64,000 nucleotides of DNA from Streptomyces sp. S.PNR 29 (GTDB taxonomy: Bacteria; Actinomycetota; Actinomycetes; Streptomycetales; Streptomycetaceae), in the NCBI RefSeq assembly GCF_030386795.1, contig NZ_JANUQM010000003.1:434001-498000 (forward strand). Reading direction: 5' to 3'. The position numbers and the translations under genes are program-made. This document shows, in pieces, positions 47,124 to 55,579 of this stretch (position 1 is its first letter; every line of letters starts with the position of its first letter). Below the pieces are notes generated by a model. That model saw only the letters and a list, made by a program, of their open reading frames with translations, was not told where the DNA came from and did not search any database.

Positions 47124-49256
47124 GTGAACGAGGGGAAACCCACGAAGGCGAAGTGGTGGAGCCGACCCCGCCCGCAGGCCCCTGCCGGGCCGGCGGAGGG
47201 GCATGCGGCCGACGGCGACTTCGAGCTCGCGCGCCCCGGTGCGGTCCAGCAGGGCAGCGCCGGCCCGGAGGGCGACTACGAGCTGGAGCGCCCCGCCGCG
47301 GCCCGGAGCACCGACGAGGGGGACTACGAACTGGACCGGCCCGTGGCGGCCGGGAGCGGTCGTACGGAGCCAAGCGCGGGGCCTTCGGGGGCCGACCTGG
47401 CCGTGACGGTCGAGGGCGACCGGTCGGGGAGCCACACCGATGACGGGGCCGCGGGGGCGGCAGGCCCGGAGACCGGCGAGGTGCGGGCCGCCGCGCCTGC
47501 CGACCGCGCGTCCGGTGACGGTGATGCCGGGGCCGCCGCGCCTGCCGTAGCGGCAGCCGGGGATGCCGTGGCCGCCGCCCCGGCCGGCGACGAGCCCGGG
47601 GATGCCATCGCCTCCGCGTCCGGCGCCGCCCCTGCCGTCGAACACCCCAAGCCCCTGCACGACCCCGACCCGTACAGCACCCCGCCGTACGGCGAACCGG
47701 GCCCCTGGGCCCCCGCGCCACCGGTCCAGCACCCTGCGGCACACCTGCCGCCTCCGGTGTCTGGCACCCCTGTCCCGCCGTCCGTGGGCGTGCCCGGCGC
47801 CGCCGGCGCGCACGGCGTGCCTGCCCCGCCCGTGCCCCTGGCGCCCGGCTCGGTGACCCCGCCGCCTCCGGTGCCTGGCACCCCTGTCCCGCCGCCCGTC
47901 GGCACGCCCAGCGCCGCCGGCGCGCACGCCCCGGTCGGCCCGCAGGCAACGCCCACCCCGGTGCCGGACTCCACGCAGGCATCCCCGGTGCTCGGCACCT
48001 CCGGGCCCTCCCACACCGCGGCCCCCGACCTCGCCCAGCCCCCGGCGCCGAACCCCTGGCAGCGCTACGACCCCTGGGCCGCTCCCTCCGCTCCCGCGCC
48101 GCTCCAGCAGAACGGTGCGGTCGTTCTCAGCACGCGGCAGCGGCGCGCGCGGGTGAAGAAGCTGCTCGTGGGTGGCGCGGTGCTGCTCGCGCTCGTGTCC
48201 GGGGGCCTCGGTGGCGTCGTAGGGACGTATCTGGAGCGGAACGGCGGTGTGGGGACGGTGGAGTTGCCGCAGGCCGGGAAGGAGCCGGCCGGGCGGGCAC
48301 CGGACAGTGTGGCCGGGATCGCGGCCCGGGCCCTGCCCAGCGTGGTGACCCTGCATGTCAGCGGCGCCGGCGAGCAGGGCACCGGCACGGGCTTCGTGCT
48401 CGACACCAGCGGCCACATCCTCACCAACGACCACGTCGTGGAACCCGCCGGAGACGACGGCGAGATATCCGTGACGTTCAACAGCGGCGACACCGCCAAG
48501 GCCACCGTCGTCGGCCGGGACAGCGGCTACGACCTCGCCGTCGTGCGGGTGAGCGGCGTACGCGGACTCACCCCGCTGCCCCTCGGCAACTCCGACAACG
48601 TGCAGGTGGGCGACCCCGTCGTCGCCATCGGCGCGCCCTTCGACCTGGCCGGGACCGTCACCTCCGGCATCATCAGCGCCAAGGAGCGGCCCATCACCGC
48701 GGGCGGCGAGAAGGGCGACGGGAGCGATGTGTCGTACGTCGACGCGCTCCAGACCGACGCGCCCATCAACCCCGGTAACTCCGGCGGCCCCCTGCTCGAC
48801 TCCAAGGCCCGCGTCATCGGCATCAACTCCGCCATCCGTTCCGCCGGCAGCGGCTCCGACCCGGACGGCGGTCAGGCCGGTTCCATAGGGCTCGGCTTCG
48901 CGATACCCATCAACCAGGGCAAGCGCGTCGCCGAGGAGCTGATCGACACCGGCCACGCGACCCACCCGGTCATCGGCATCACGCTCGACATGAACTACAC
49001 CGGCGACGGCGCCCGCGTCGGCACGAAGAGCAACGACGGCGGACCCCCGGTCACCACCGGCGGCCCCGGCGACAAGGCCGGCATCAAGGCGGGTGATGTC
49101 ATCACCGAGGTCGACGGACAGCGCGTCCACTCCGGCGAGGAACTGATCGTCAAGACCCGTGCCCACCGCCCCGGCGACCGTCTGGAGCTGACCCTGCGGC
49201 GCGACGGCAAGGAGAGGACCGTCTCGCTGGTGCTCGGTTCCTCGGGCGGGAGGTGA
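47124..49256 (+). CDS. HtrA/DegP-type membrane serine protease with PDZ domain
   Basis: This 710-residue protease probably degrades or refolds damaged exported proteins. A long cytoplasmic Pro/Ala-rich tail (residues 1-340) precedes one transmembrane helix (about 342-368). The trypsin-like domain has His437 (LTNDHVV), Asp470 (SGYDLAVV) and Ser553 (INPGNSGGPL). A PDZ domain begins near residue 615. The tail contains three GD[FY]ELxRP motifs (residues 31-38, 50-57, 66-73) and a duplicated 22-residue Pro-rich segment. GTG start after GGGGAGA. It lies in the sigma operon region and corresponds to Rv1223. Confidence 0.93.
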   Translation: MNEGKPTKAKWWSRPRPQAPAGPAEGHAADGDFELARPGAVQQGSAGPEGDYELERPAAARSTDEGDYELDRPVAAGSGRTEPSAGPSGADLAVTVEGDRSGSHTDDGAAGAAGPETGEVRAAAPADRASGDGDAGAAAPAVAAAGDAVAAAPAGDEPGDAIASASGAAPAVEHPKPLHDPDPYSTPPYGEPGPWAPAPPVQHPAAHLPPPVSGTPVPPSVGVPGAAGAHGVPAPPVPLAPGSVTPPPPVPGTPVPPPVGTPSAAGAHAPVGPQATPTPVPDSTQASPVLGTSGPSHTAAPDLAQPPAPNPWQRYDPWAAPSAPAPLQQNGAVVLSTRQRRARVKKLLVGGAVLLALVSGGLGGVVGTYLERNGGVGTVELPQAGKEPAGRAPDSVAGIAARALPSVVTLHVSGAGEQGTGTGFVLDTSGHILTNDHVVEPAGDDGEISVTFNSGDTAKATVVGRDSGYDLAVVRVSGVRGLTPLPLGNSDNVQVGDPVVAIGAPFDLAGTVTSGIISAKERPITAGGEKGDGSDVSYVDALQTDAPINPGNSGGPLLDSKARVIGINSAIRSAGSGSDPDGGQAGSIGLGFAIPINQGKRVAEELIDTGHATHPVIGITLDMNYTGDGARVGTKSNDGGPPVTTGGPGDKAGIKAGDVITEVDGQRVHSGEELIVKTRAHRPGDRLELTLRRDGKERTVSLVLGSSGGR
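47748..47927 (+). repeat. 66-base direct repeat in the HtrA tail
   Basis: 47748-47813 and 47862-47927 are near-identical, starting CCGCCTCCGGTG and ending GGCGCGCAC, with a 48-base spacer. Each encodes a PPPV-GTPVPP-VG-P-AAGAH unit in frame, so copy number could vary without breaking the protein. Confidence 0.85.
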
Positions 49257-49509
49257 GGGACGCGCCGCACCTCACAGCAACCTCACAGATGGGCCACCCT
49301 CCCCTGCTCCATCCGGGCTGACTTCGCGCCCCACCCGGGGTTCCGCAAGGCAAACAACCCGGAAAACCGCCCACGTACCCGCACTCGGAGCCCTCGGGAC
49401 AGTACCGGTCGTACAGGATCGCCGGGTACCGTGGACCCGGCCCGGACCACGGCAAGACCCGCTAAGACCACCGAGGGCCGAGGACCGAGGGCATCTCAAG
49501 GAGCTTCAG

Positions 49510-49950
49510 GTGTTCAATGACATAGGACCGCTAGAGCTGGTGACGCTCATCGTCCTTGCCGTGCTCGTCTTCGGTCCGGACAAGCTCCCGAAGGTCATCC
49601 AGGACGTGACGCGCACGATCCGGAAGATCCGTGAGTTCTCGGAGAGCGCCAAGCAGGACATCCGGCAGGAGCTCGGACCGGAGTTCAAGGACTTCGAGTT
49701 CGAGGACCTCAACCCCAAGACGTTCATCCGCAAGCAACTGGACAACGACGACCTGGGGCTGAAGGAGATCCGCAACGGCTTCGACCTGAAGAAGGAGATG
49801 GCCGAGGTCACGGACGCGGTCCACAGCCGCGACTCCGAGTCGTCCTCCTCGGGCGCCTCGGGCTCGTCCGGTGGCCGCGTCGACATGACGAAGAAGCCCG
49901 AGGACACCGGCCGCGACGAGCGTCCGCCCTTCGACGCCGACGCCACCTGA
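49510..49950 (+). CDS. tatB: Twin-arginine translocase subunit TatB
   Basis: This 146-residue protein has the TatA/B N-terminal helix (IGPLELVTLIVLAVLVFGPDKLPK, with the conserved Gly-Pro hinge) followed by an amphipathic helix and an acidic tail. The length and Glu8 favour TatB over TatA. AAGGAG lies 6 bases before the GTG. It works with TatA and TatC, encoded elsewhere, in exporting folded proteins. Adjacent to htrA as in mycobacteria (Rv1224). Confidence 0.93.
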   Translation: MFNDIGPLELVTLIVLAVLVFGPDKLPKVIQDVTRTIRKIREFSESAKQDIRQELGPEFKDFEFEDLNPKTFIRKQLDNDDLGLKEIRNGFDLKKEMAEVTDAVHSRDSESSSSGASGSSGGRVDMTKKPEDTGRDERPPFDADAT

Positions 49951-50202
49951 GCCGTACGGGGGACGCTTCCGCCGAAACGCAGGTCCGGGGGCCTGCGCCC
50001 CCGGCACACGTGACGTGTTTCATATGCGGCGCCTGCCGCGCACGGCCTGAACACGACTCGCGCGCGACCCACGCGCCGGGCGGTTTCCCTGCTGCTCGCA
50101 GCGGGGTGGCTATGCTGCCGAGTTGTTGTGCGGATCCGGCGAGTACGCCCGAAGGGGGGCGGGCCGCCGCGATCCGACGAGAGCGAGGAGGCGTCCGGGC
50201 AC

Positions 50203-50871
50203 ATGGAGACGACGAGTCGGGCAGTCGCGCAGGCGCCGGCCGCGGAGAGTGGACAACAGGTCCCCTCCGCCCGGGGTGCGGTCGACGGCTACCTGCGTGC
50301 GCCCTTCCCGTGGTACGGCCTCGACGAGGCCTTCACGGGGCCGCGCTGGTTGATGCAGGTCGGTACGGCGGCCGACGGGGCCGTGGAACACGGATCGATC
50401 GGGCACGGTGACGAACCGTCGGTGCGCAACGAGTACGCGACCGGAGGCGACGACGTCAAGGAGAAGTTCGCCGTCGTCGTGACCGTCGCGGCCCACCCCG
50501 TACGGCGCAGCGCGGACGGTACGGGGCTGCTGGAGGCCACGACGGTGTCCTCGGCGGCCTGGCTCGCGGGTGTGGGGCTGCTGTCCTTCACCTGGCCCGG
50601 CCAGATGGACCACTCCCTGCGGGACGACTGGCTGGAGCAGCAGACCGAGACGGCGTGGGTCCTCGCGGACGATCTCGACGGACCGGACTGGTCGACGCTG
50701 TCCCTGCCGGTGGACGGCGTGCCGACGCCGTTCCACTACCGGGAGTCCGAGTTCGGGTGGGTGCTCGCAGGGTCCACGAAAGCGGGCGTTCATGTCGGGG
50801 CGTACGGCAGAGGGATGAGCGCGTACGGGTTGGGCTTCGCCGTGGTCAAGGACATCTCGGCTTACGCATGA
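50203..50871 (+). CDS. Conserved hypothetical protein
   Basis: This 222-residue protein begins at the ATG at 50203, with GAGGAGG about 11 bases upstream. It has no signal peptide or membrane segment and contains WYGLDEAFTGPRWLMQVGT near residue 45 and the closing GYG/AYGLGFAVVKDISAYA. I do not recognise a domain. Its codon use is typical of the genome. A terminator-like hairpin follows at once. Confidence 0.8.
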   Translation: METTSRAVAQAPAAESGQQVPSARGAVDGYLRAPFPWYGLDEAFTGPRWLMQVGTAADGAVEHGSIGHGDEPSVRNEYATGGDDVKEKFAVVVTVAAHPVRRSADGTGLLEATTVSSAAWLAGVGLLSFTWPGQMDHSLRDDWLEQQTETAWVLADDLDGPDWSTLSLPVDGVPTPFHYRESEFGWVLAGSTKAGVHVGAYGRGMSAYGLGFAVVKDISAYA

Positions 50872-50874
50872 CAG

Positions 50875-50903
50875 AGGGGCGCCGTGGGGATGGCGGCGCC
50901 CCT
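50875..50903 (+). terminator. Terminator of the hypothetical gene
   Basis: A perfect 9-bp stem (AGGGGCGCC with its complement) and 11-base loop, starting 3 bases after the stop codon. Confidence 0.65.
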
Positions 50904-50929
50904 TCGCCGTAGTGCTTCCGGTTCTCGGG

Positions 50930-51008
50930 CGGCTGCGGGTTGTGTGTGGTTGCTCGCGCCCACGCGGCGGAGCCGCACAAGGAAACAGCCCCGCGCCCCT
51001 TGGGGCGC
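50930..51008 (-). repeat. Dispersed palindromic repeat, copy B
   Basis: The reverse complement repeats copy A at 33127-33207: hairpin GCGCCCC-AA-GGGGCGC, GGGCTGT, GGCTCCGCCGCGTGGGCGCGA and a final CGCAGCCG. Here the hairpin lies just past the mrp stop on the minus strand, as copy A lies just past the response-regulator stop. Confidence 0.8.
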
Positions 51009-51024
51009 TGCCCCTCAGGTCGGC

Positions 51025-52158
51025 CTAGAACTTGTTCTTGGGAGTGATCCCCAGAGACAGCCCCGAAAGACCCCGCTGCCGTCCCCCCAGCTTCCCCGCG
51101 ATCGACCGCAGGGCCGAGCCCGCCGCGGAGTCGGGGTCGGTGAGGACCACCGGCTTGCCCTCGTCGCCGCCCTCGCGGAGGCGGACGTCGATCGGGATGC
51201 TGCCGAGGACCGGGACCGTCGTGCCCGTCGTACGGGTCAGGCCGTCGGCGACCAGCTGGCCGCCGCCCGTGCCGAAGACGTCGACCATCTCGCCGCAGTG
51301 GGGGCAGGGCAGGCCGGACATGTTCTCGACCACGCCGACGATCTTCTGGTGGGTCTGGACGGCGATGGCACCCGCCCGCTCGGCGACCTCGGCGGCGGCC
51401 TGCTGGGGCGTCGTCACGACCAGGATCTCGGCGTTCGGGACCAGCTGGGCCACGGAGATGGCGATGTCGCCGGTGCCGGGCGGCAGGTCCAGCAGGAGGA
51501 CGTCCAGGTCGCCCCAGTACACGTCCGCCAGGAACTGCTGGAGCGCGCGGTGCAGCATCGGGCCGCGCCAGACGACCGGGGTGTTGCCCGGGGTGAACAT
51601 GCCGATCGAGATGACCTTCACGCCGTTCGCGGACGGCGGCATGATCATGTTCTCGACCTGGGTGGGCGTGCCGTCGACGCCCAGCATGCGCGGCACGGAG
51701 TGGCCGTAGATGTCGGCGTCGACCACGCCCACCTTCAGACCGTCCGCCGCCATCGCCGCCGCCAGGTTCACCGTCACCGACGACTTGCCGACGCCGCCCT
51801 TGCCGGAGGCGACCGCGTACACGCGGGTGAGGGAGCCGGGCTTGGCGAAGGGGACCTCGCGCTCGGTCTGGCCGCCTCGCAGGGCGCTCGCCAGCTCCCT
51901 GCGCTGCTCGTCGCTCATGACGTCGAGCGTGACGTCGACGCGGGTGACGCCCTCGACCCGCGAGACCGCCTCGGTCACACGCTGGGTGATCGTCTCCCGC
52001 ATGGGGCAGCCGGAGACCGTCAGATACACGGTGACCGCGACCGCACCGTCCGCCCCGATCTCCACCGATTTGACCATCCCCAGCTCGGTGATGGGCCGGT
52101 TGATCTCGGGGTCGTTAACCGTCGCCAGTGCCTCGCGCACCGCGTCTTCCGTAGCCAT
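51025..52158 (-). CDS. mrp: Mrp/ApbC-type iron-sulfur carrier ATPase
   Basis: This 377-residue P-loop protein carries iron-sulfur clusters to target proteins. It has an N-terminal MIP18/DUF59 domain (residues 1-85), deviant Walker A GKGGVGKS near residue 122, and LPPGTGD. The cluster-binding CPHC motif lies near residue 290. The ATG at 52158 is preceded by TACCAT with a 7-base gap, pointing to a leaderless message. Counterpart of Rv1229c. Confidence 0.95.
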   Translation of the reverse strand: MATEDAVREALATVNDPEINRPITELGMVKSVEIGADGAVAVTVYLTVSGCPMRETITQRVTEAVSRVEGVTRVDVTLDVMSDEQRRELASALRGGQTEREVPFAKPGSLTRVYAVASGKGGVGKSSVTVNLAAAMAADGLKVGVVDADIYGHSVPRMLGVDGTPTQVENMIMPPSANGVKVISIGMFTPGNTPVVWRGPMLHRALQQFLADVYWGDLDVLLLDLPPGTGDIAISVAQLVPNAEILVVTTPQQAAAEVAERAGAIAVQTHQKIVGVVENMSGLPCPHCGEMVDVFGTGGGQLVADGLTRTTGTTVPVLGSIPIDVRLREGGDEGKPVVLTDPDSAAGSALRSIAGKLGGRQRGLSGLSLGITPKNKF

Positions 52159-52171
52159 AAGGTCGATGGTA
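52159..52171 (-). promoter_or_regulatory. Probable leaderless promoter of mrp
   Basis: TACCAT (52166-52171, minus strand) ends 7 bases before the ATG. No ribosome-binding site is visible. Confidence 0.5.
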
Positions 52172-52201
52172 CGGCGCCGTACCGGTGCGTAGGAAAGCCC
52201 G

Positions 52202-52801
52202 TCAGCGGTCGTCTGCGTCACGTCCCCGTGACCGCTCCGCCGGGAACACGGCACGGTCGCGGTGGCCGTTCTGCCGCTCCTCCAGCTCCTTGACGACGTC
52301 CTGGAGCTCGGAGCGGATCCAGTCGCGGGTGGCGACCTCGCCGAGGCCGATGCGCAGCGCGGCGACCTCGCGGGTCAGGTACTCGGTGTCGGCGATGCTC
52401 CGCTCGCTCTGCCTGCGGTCCTGTTCGAGGTTGACCCGGTCACGGTCGTCCTGCCGGTTCTGCGCGAGCAGGATCAGCGGGGCCGCGTACGAGGCCTGCA
52501 GGGACAGCACGAGCGTCAGGAAGATGAACGGGTACTCGTCCCACCGCAGGTCACGCGGCATGAGGGTGTTCCAGGCGACCCACACGACGATGACGACCGT
52601 CATCCAGACCAGGAACCGCCCGGTGCCGATGAAGCGGGCGACCCGCTCCGACAGCCGTCCGAAGGCCTCCGGGTCCCACTCGGGCAGGACCTTGCGGCGC
52701 GGCGGCCGCGGCTGGTCGAGGCGGAGGGCGCGGGGCCGGCCGGCGGCCGTGGCTCCCGCCGGGGTGCGCTCTCGAGCCGCCGTCTCACGCTCAGGAGTCA
52801 T
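52202..52801 (-). CDS. DUF1003 membrane protein
   Basis: This 199-residue protein has two transmembrane helices (about residues 64-82 and 90-110) separated by the conserved MPRDLRWDEYPF loop, and a charged helical C-terminus. This is the DUF1003 family, whose function is unknown. The ATG overlaps the end of the upstream CBS-protein gene by 11 bases, so they are co-translated. Counterpart of Rv1231c by position. Confidence 0.88.
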   Translation of the reverse strand: MTPERETAARERTPAGATAAGRPRALRLDQPRPPRRKVLPEWDPEAFGRLSERVARFIGTGRFLVWMTVVIVVWVAWNTLMPRDLRWDEYPFIFLTLVLSLQASYAAPLILLAQNRQDDRDRVNLEQDRRQSERSIADTEYLTREVAALRIGLGEVATRDWIRSELQDVVKELEERQNGHRDRAVFPAERSRGRDADDR

Positions 52802-54089
52802 GGGAAGCCACCTCCTCCGCCTCGTCCTCCTGGTTCAGGTGGTACTCAGTCTCCCGCCAGTCCTCGGGCAGCATGTGGTCCAGTACGTCGTCCACCGTCA
52901 CCGCGCCGAGCAGCGAGCCGCCCTCGTCGACCACGGGCGCCGCGACCATGTCGTACGTGGCGAAGAACCCCGCGATGGTGGGCAGATCCGCCTCGGGGTC
53001 GAGCGGCTGCAGGTCGCTGTCGAGCACCGAGCTGACCAGGGAGTACGGCGGCTCCCGCAGCAGGCGCTGGAAGTGGACCGTGCCGAGGTACTTGCCGGTC
53101 GGGGTCTCGTCGGGTGGTCGGCAGACGTAGACCTGGGCGGCCAGGGCGGGGGAGAGGTCGGCGTTGCGGACGCGGGCCAGGGCGTCGGCGACCGTCGCGT
53201 CCGGGCGGAGCACCACCGGTTCCGTCGTCATCAGCCCGCCGGCCGTGTGCTCCTCGTACTGCATCAGGCGCCGCATGTCGGCCGCGTCGCCGGGCTGCAT
53301 CAGGCTCAGCAGCCGCTCCTTGTCCTCCTCCGGGAGCTCGCCGAGCAGGTCGGCCGCGTCGTCGGGGTCCATGGCCTCCAGGACGTCGGCGGCCCGCTCC
53401 TCCTTCAGCTTGCCGAGGATCTCGATCTGGTCGTCCTCCGGCAGCTCCTCCAGGACATCGGCCAGCCGGTCGTCGTCGAGGGCGGCGGCGACCTCGGCGC
53501 GGCGCTTGGCGGACAGGTGGTGCAGCACGTTGGCCAGGTCGGCGGGGCGCAGCTGCTCGAAGGTGGCGAGCAGGGTCTCGGCGCCCTGGCCCTGCTCCTC
53601 CAGGGAGAAGCCGGTGACGGCGGACCACTCCACGGTGAGCGTCTCGCCCCTGGTGCGCCGGAAGGCGCCGCCCTTGCGTCCCTTCCGGACGAACACCCGG
53701 TCGATCTCCCAGTCCCGGCGGGCCGGCAGCTGATGCACCGACAGGTCGAGGACGGTGACCTCCTCGCCGGTCTCGACGAGCTTCACGCGCCGGTCGAGGA
53801 GTTCGCCGAAGACGAGGCGTTCGGTGGGCCGCTGCTCGAAGCGCCGGACGTTGAGCACGCCGGTGGTGATGACCTGGCCGGACTGGACGGCCGTCACCCG
53901 GGTCATGGGCAGGAAGATGCGGCGGCGGGTGGCGAGTTCGACGACCAGGCCGAGCAGCCTCGGTGGCCGCCCGCCGACGCGGAGCATGACGACCAGATCG
54001 CGCACGCGGCCCACCTGGTCGCCGGTCGGGTCGAAGACGGCGACACCGGACAGATGCGAGACGAAGATCCGGGGGGCGCCCGCTGCCAT
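52791..54089 (-). CDS. PRC-barrel/MgtE_N/CBS regulatory protein without a channel
   Basis: This 432-residue soluble protein has two PRC-barrel-like segments (residues 1-70 and about 85-160), the helical MgtE intracellular N domain (FEQLRPADLANVLHHLSAKRRAEV to PEEDKERLL) and two CBS motifs (MTTEPVVLRPDATVADAL; LPTIAGFFATYDMVAAPVVDE). The MgtE transmembrane pore is absent. In MgtE, these domains sense Mg2+, so this may be a stand-alone sensor, with the DUF1003 protein as a possible partner. AAAGGA lies before the ATG at 54089. Counterpart of Rv1232c. Confidence 0.87.
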   Translation of the reverse strand: MAAGAPRIFVSHLSGVAVFDPTGDQVGRVRDLVVMLRVGGRPPRLLGLVVELATRRRIFLPMTRVTAVQSGQVITTGVLNVRRFEQRPTERLVFGELLDRRVKLVETGEEVTVLDLSVHQLPARRDWEIDRVFVRKGRKGGAFRRTRGETLTVEWSAVTGFSLEEQGQGAETLLATFEQLRPADLANVLHHLSAKRRAEVAAALDDDRLADVLEELPEDDQIEILGKLKEERAADVLEAMDPDDAADLLGELPEEDKERLLSLMQPGDAADMRRLMQYEEHTAGGLMTTEPVVLRPDATVADALARVRNADLSPALAAQVYVCRPPDETPTGKYLGTVHFQRLLREPPYSLVSSVLDSDLQPLDPEADLPTIAGFFATYDMVAAPVVDEGGSLLGAVTVDDVLDHMLPEDWRETEYHLNQEDEAEEVASHDS

Positions 54090-54297
54090 GGCTGTGGTTC
54101 CTTTTCGTGCGGGGTTCGTGCTGCGTTCCGTGGTGAGGTTCTTATTCCGAATTGCCCGCCAGGTGGGGTTCAGGCTAGCCCGTCCCGATCGGATCCGCGC
54201 TGGTGGGCGGTCCGGTCGGACTGGCTCCGCCGGGTGCCCACGGCCCCGGTACGCTGCGGTACGCCGATCCGGACCTGTCAGAAAGGCAGCTTCACCT

Positions 54298-55035
54298 GTG
54301 ACTGTGATTCCCCAGGGCCGCACCCGCCGGGCCGCGCTGGTGAGCGCGATGTGCGCGCTGGTCGTGACGGGCATGGGGCTGACGGGGTGCAGTGAGGACC
54401 CGGACGCGGGCACCAACGGTGTCGGCAAGCTGCCCCCGGACAAGATCCAGAGCCGTACCCGTTCCGCCGCCCGGGCGGCCGACGCGGTGCATCTGTCCGG
54501 AACCGTGGCCACCAGCGGGCGTACGTACAGCCTCGACATGCGCCTGAAGTCCGCCGGCGCCACCGGGTCGGTCACCACCAAAGGGCTGTCCTTCCAGCTG
54601 CTACGCATCGGTGAGCAGCTCTTCCTCAAGGCCGACGCGAGTTTCTGGAGCCAGAACGGAGGGGACGCCGACGCCGCCGCCGACAAGCTCGGCGGCAAGT
54701 ACGTGAAGGTGCCGCAGGGCGACCCCTCGTACAAGAAGTTCATCGGGTTCACGCACAAGGACGTCCTCCTCGACGGTCTGCTGACACTGCACGGCGCACT
54801 GGCCAAGGACGGCCATCACGAGCAGGCGGGCGTCCGCATCATCCGCATCACCGGTGACAAGGGCTCCGGCGGCACGCTGGACGTCTCCCTGGACGGCAAG
54901 CCGTACCCGCTGCGCCTGGTGCGGGCGGGCAGCGCGGGCACGCTCCGCTTCTCGGACTGGGGCAAGGACTTCGCCCTGGAGAAGCCGGCGAAGGACGAGA
55001 CGCTGGACTACGGCAAGCAGCTGCCGACGTCCTGA
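54298..55035 (+). CDS. LppX/LprG-like lipoprotein
   Basis: This 245-residue lipoprotein has a basic start, a hydrophobic stretch and a lipobox at Cys31 (LTGC). The mature part has the repeating beta-strand pattern of the LppX_LprAFG family, which in mycobacteria binds lipids for transport to the cell wall (VHLSGTVATSGRTYSLDMRL, GGTLDVSLDGKPYPLRLV). The GTG at 54298 is the start, after GAAAGG. The ligand is unknown. Confidence 0.85.
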   Translation: MTVIPQGRTRRAALVSAMCALVVTGMGLTGCSEDPDAGTNGVGKLPPDKIQSRTRSAARAADAVHLSGTVATSGRTYSLDMRLKSAGATGSVTTKGLSFQLLRIGEQLFLKADASFWSQNGGDADAAADKLGGKYVKVPQGDPSYKKFIGFTHKDVLLDGLLTLHGALAKDGHHEQAGVRIIRITGDKGSGGTLDVSLDGKPYPLRLVRAGSAGTLRFSDWGKDFALEKPAKDETLDYGKQLPTS

Positions 55036-55043
55036 CCGGGCGG

Positions 55044-55556
55044 CTACTTCCGTTTGCGCCTCTTCAGCAGCAGCCGGGGGAGTGCCTCCGGGATCGCCTG
55101 CCGGGTCGTCGCCGGGGTCGGCAGCGGCGCCTCGGCCAGCGAGCCGTCGGGCAGCGGCGCGGTCGCGCCCGTCGGCACCAGGCGGAGCACCCGGCACTCG
55201 CGGGCCCAGCGCTCCGGCATGGCCTCGCCGTCGGGGGCGTTGAGACGCTTGCCCTTGAGCTCGGCGACCGTGGCCTCCCACTGCTCGGACCCGGGCGCCG
55301 GCTCCACGACCTTCGCCGTCCAGGAGACCAGCCGGCCTCCCTTGTCCTTGCTGCGGACCGTGACCTCGGCCTCGGCGCCGTCGGTCAGCCCCGGCAGCGG
55401 CTGCTCGCCCGGCCCGTCACCGACCACGCACGCCGCACCCTCGTGCCACACGTGCCACAGCGCACGCGCCGGCACCCCGGGTCCCTTGACCCAGATCAGC
55501 CCGGACTTCTTGGTGGCCTCCTCGACGAGGGCCCGGTCGAGCAGCTCGCTTGTCAT
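55044..55556 (-). CDS. Conserved hypothetical protein
   Basis: This 170-residue soluble protein has a beta-rich core resembling split-barrel folds (SGLIWVKGPGVPARALWHVWHEGAACVVGDG, AEVTVRSKDKGGRLVSWTAKVV) and a basic end LLLKRRKRK. Similar proteins in actinobacteria have no known function; a nucleotide- or flavin-binding barrel is possible but unproven. The ATG follows TAGGCT by 6 bases, suggesting a leaderless message. Confidence 0.8.
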   Translation of the reverse strand: MTSELLDRALVEEATKKSGLIWVKGPGVPARALWHVWHEGAACVVGDGPGEQPLPGLTDGAEAEVTVRSKDKGGRLVSWTAKVVEPAPGSEQWEATVAELKGKRLNAPDGEAMPERWARECRVLRLVPTGATAPLPDGSLAEAPLPTPATTRQAIPEALPRLLLKRRKRK

Positions 55557-55568
55557 GCGCCCAGCCTA
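55557..55568 (-). promoter_or_regulatory. Probable leaderless promoter of the 170-residue gene
   Basis: TAGGCT (55563-55568, minus strand) ends 6 bases before the ATG at 55556. Confidence 0.45.
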
Positions 55569-55579
55569 TCCAGGCGCCC

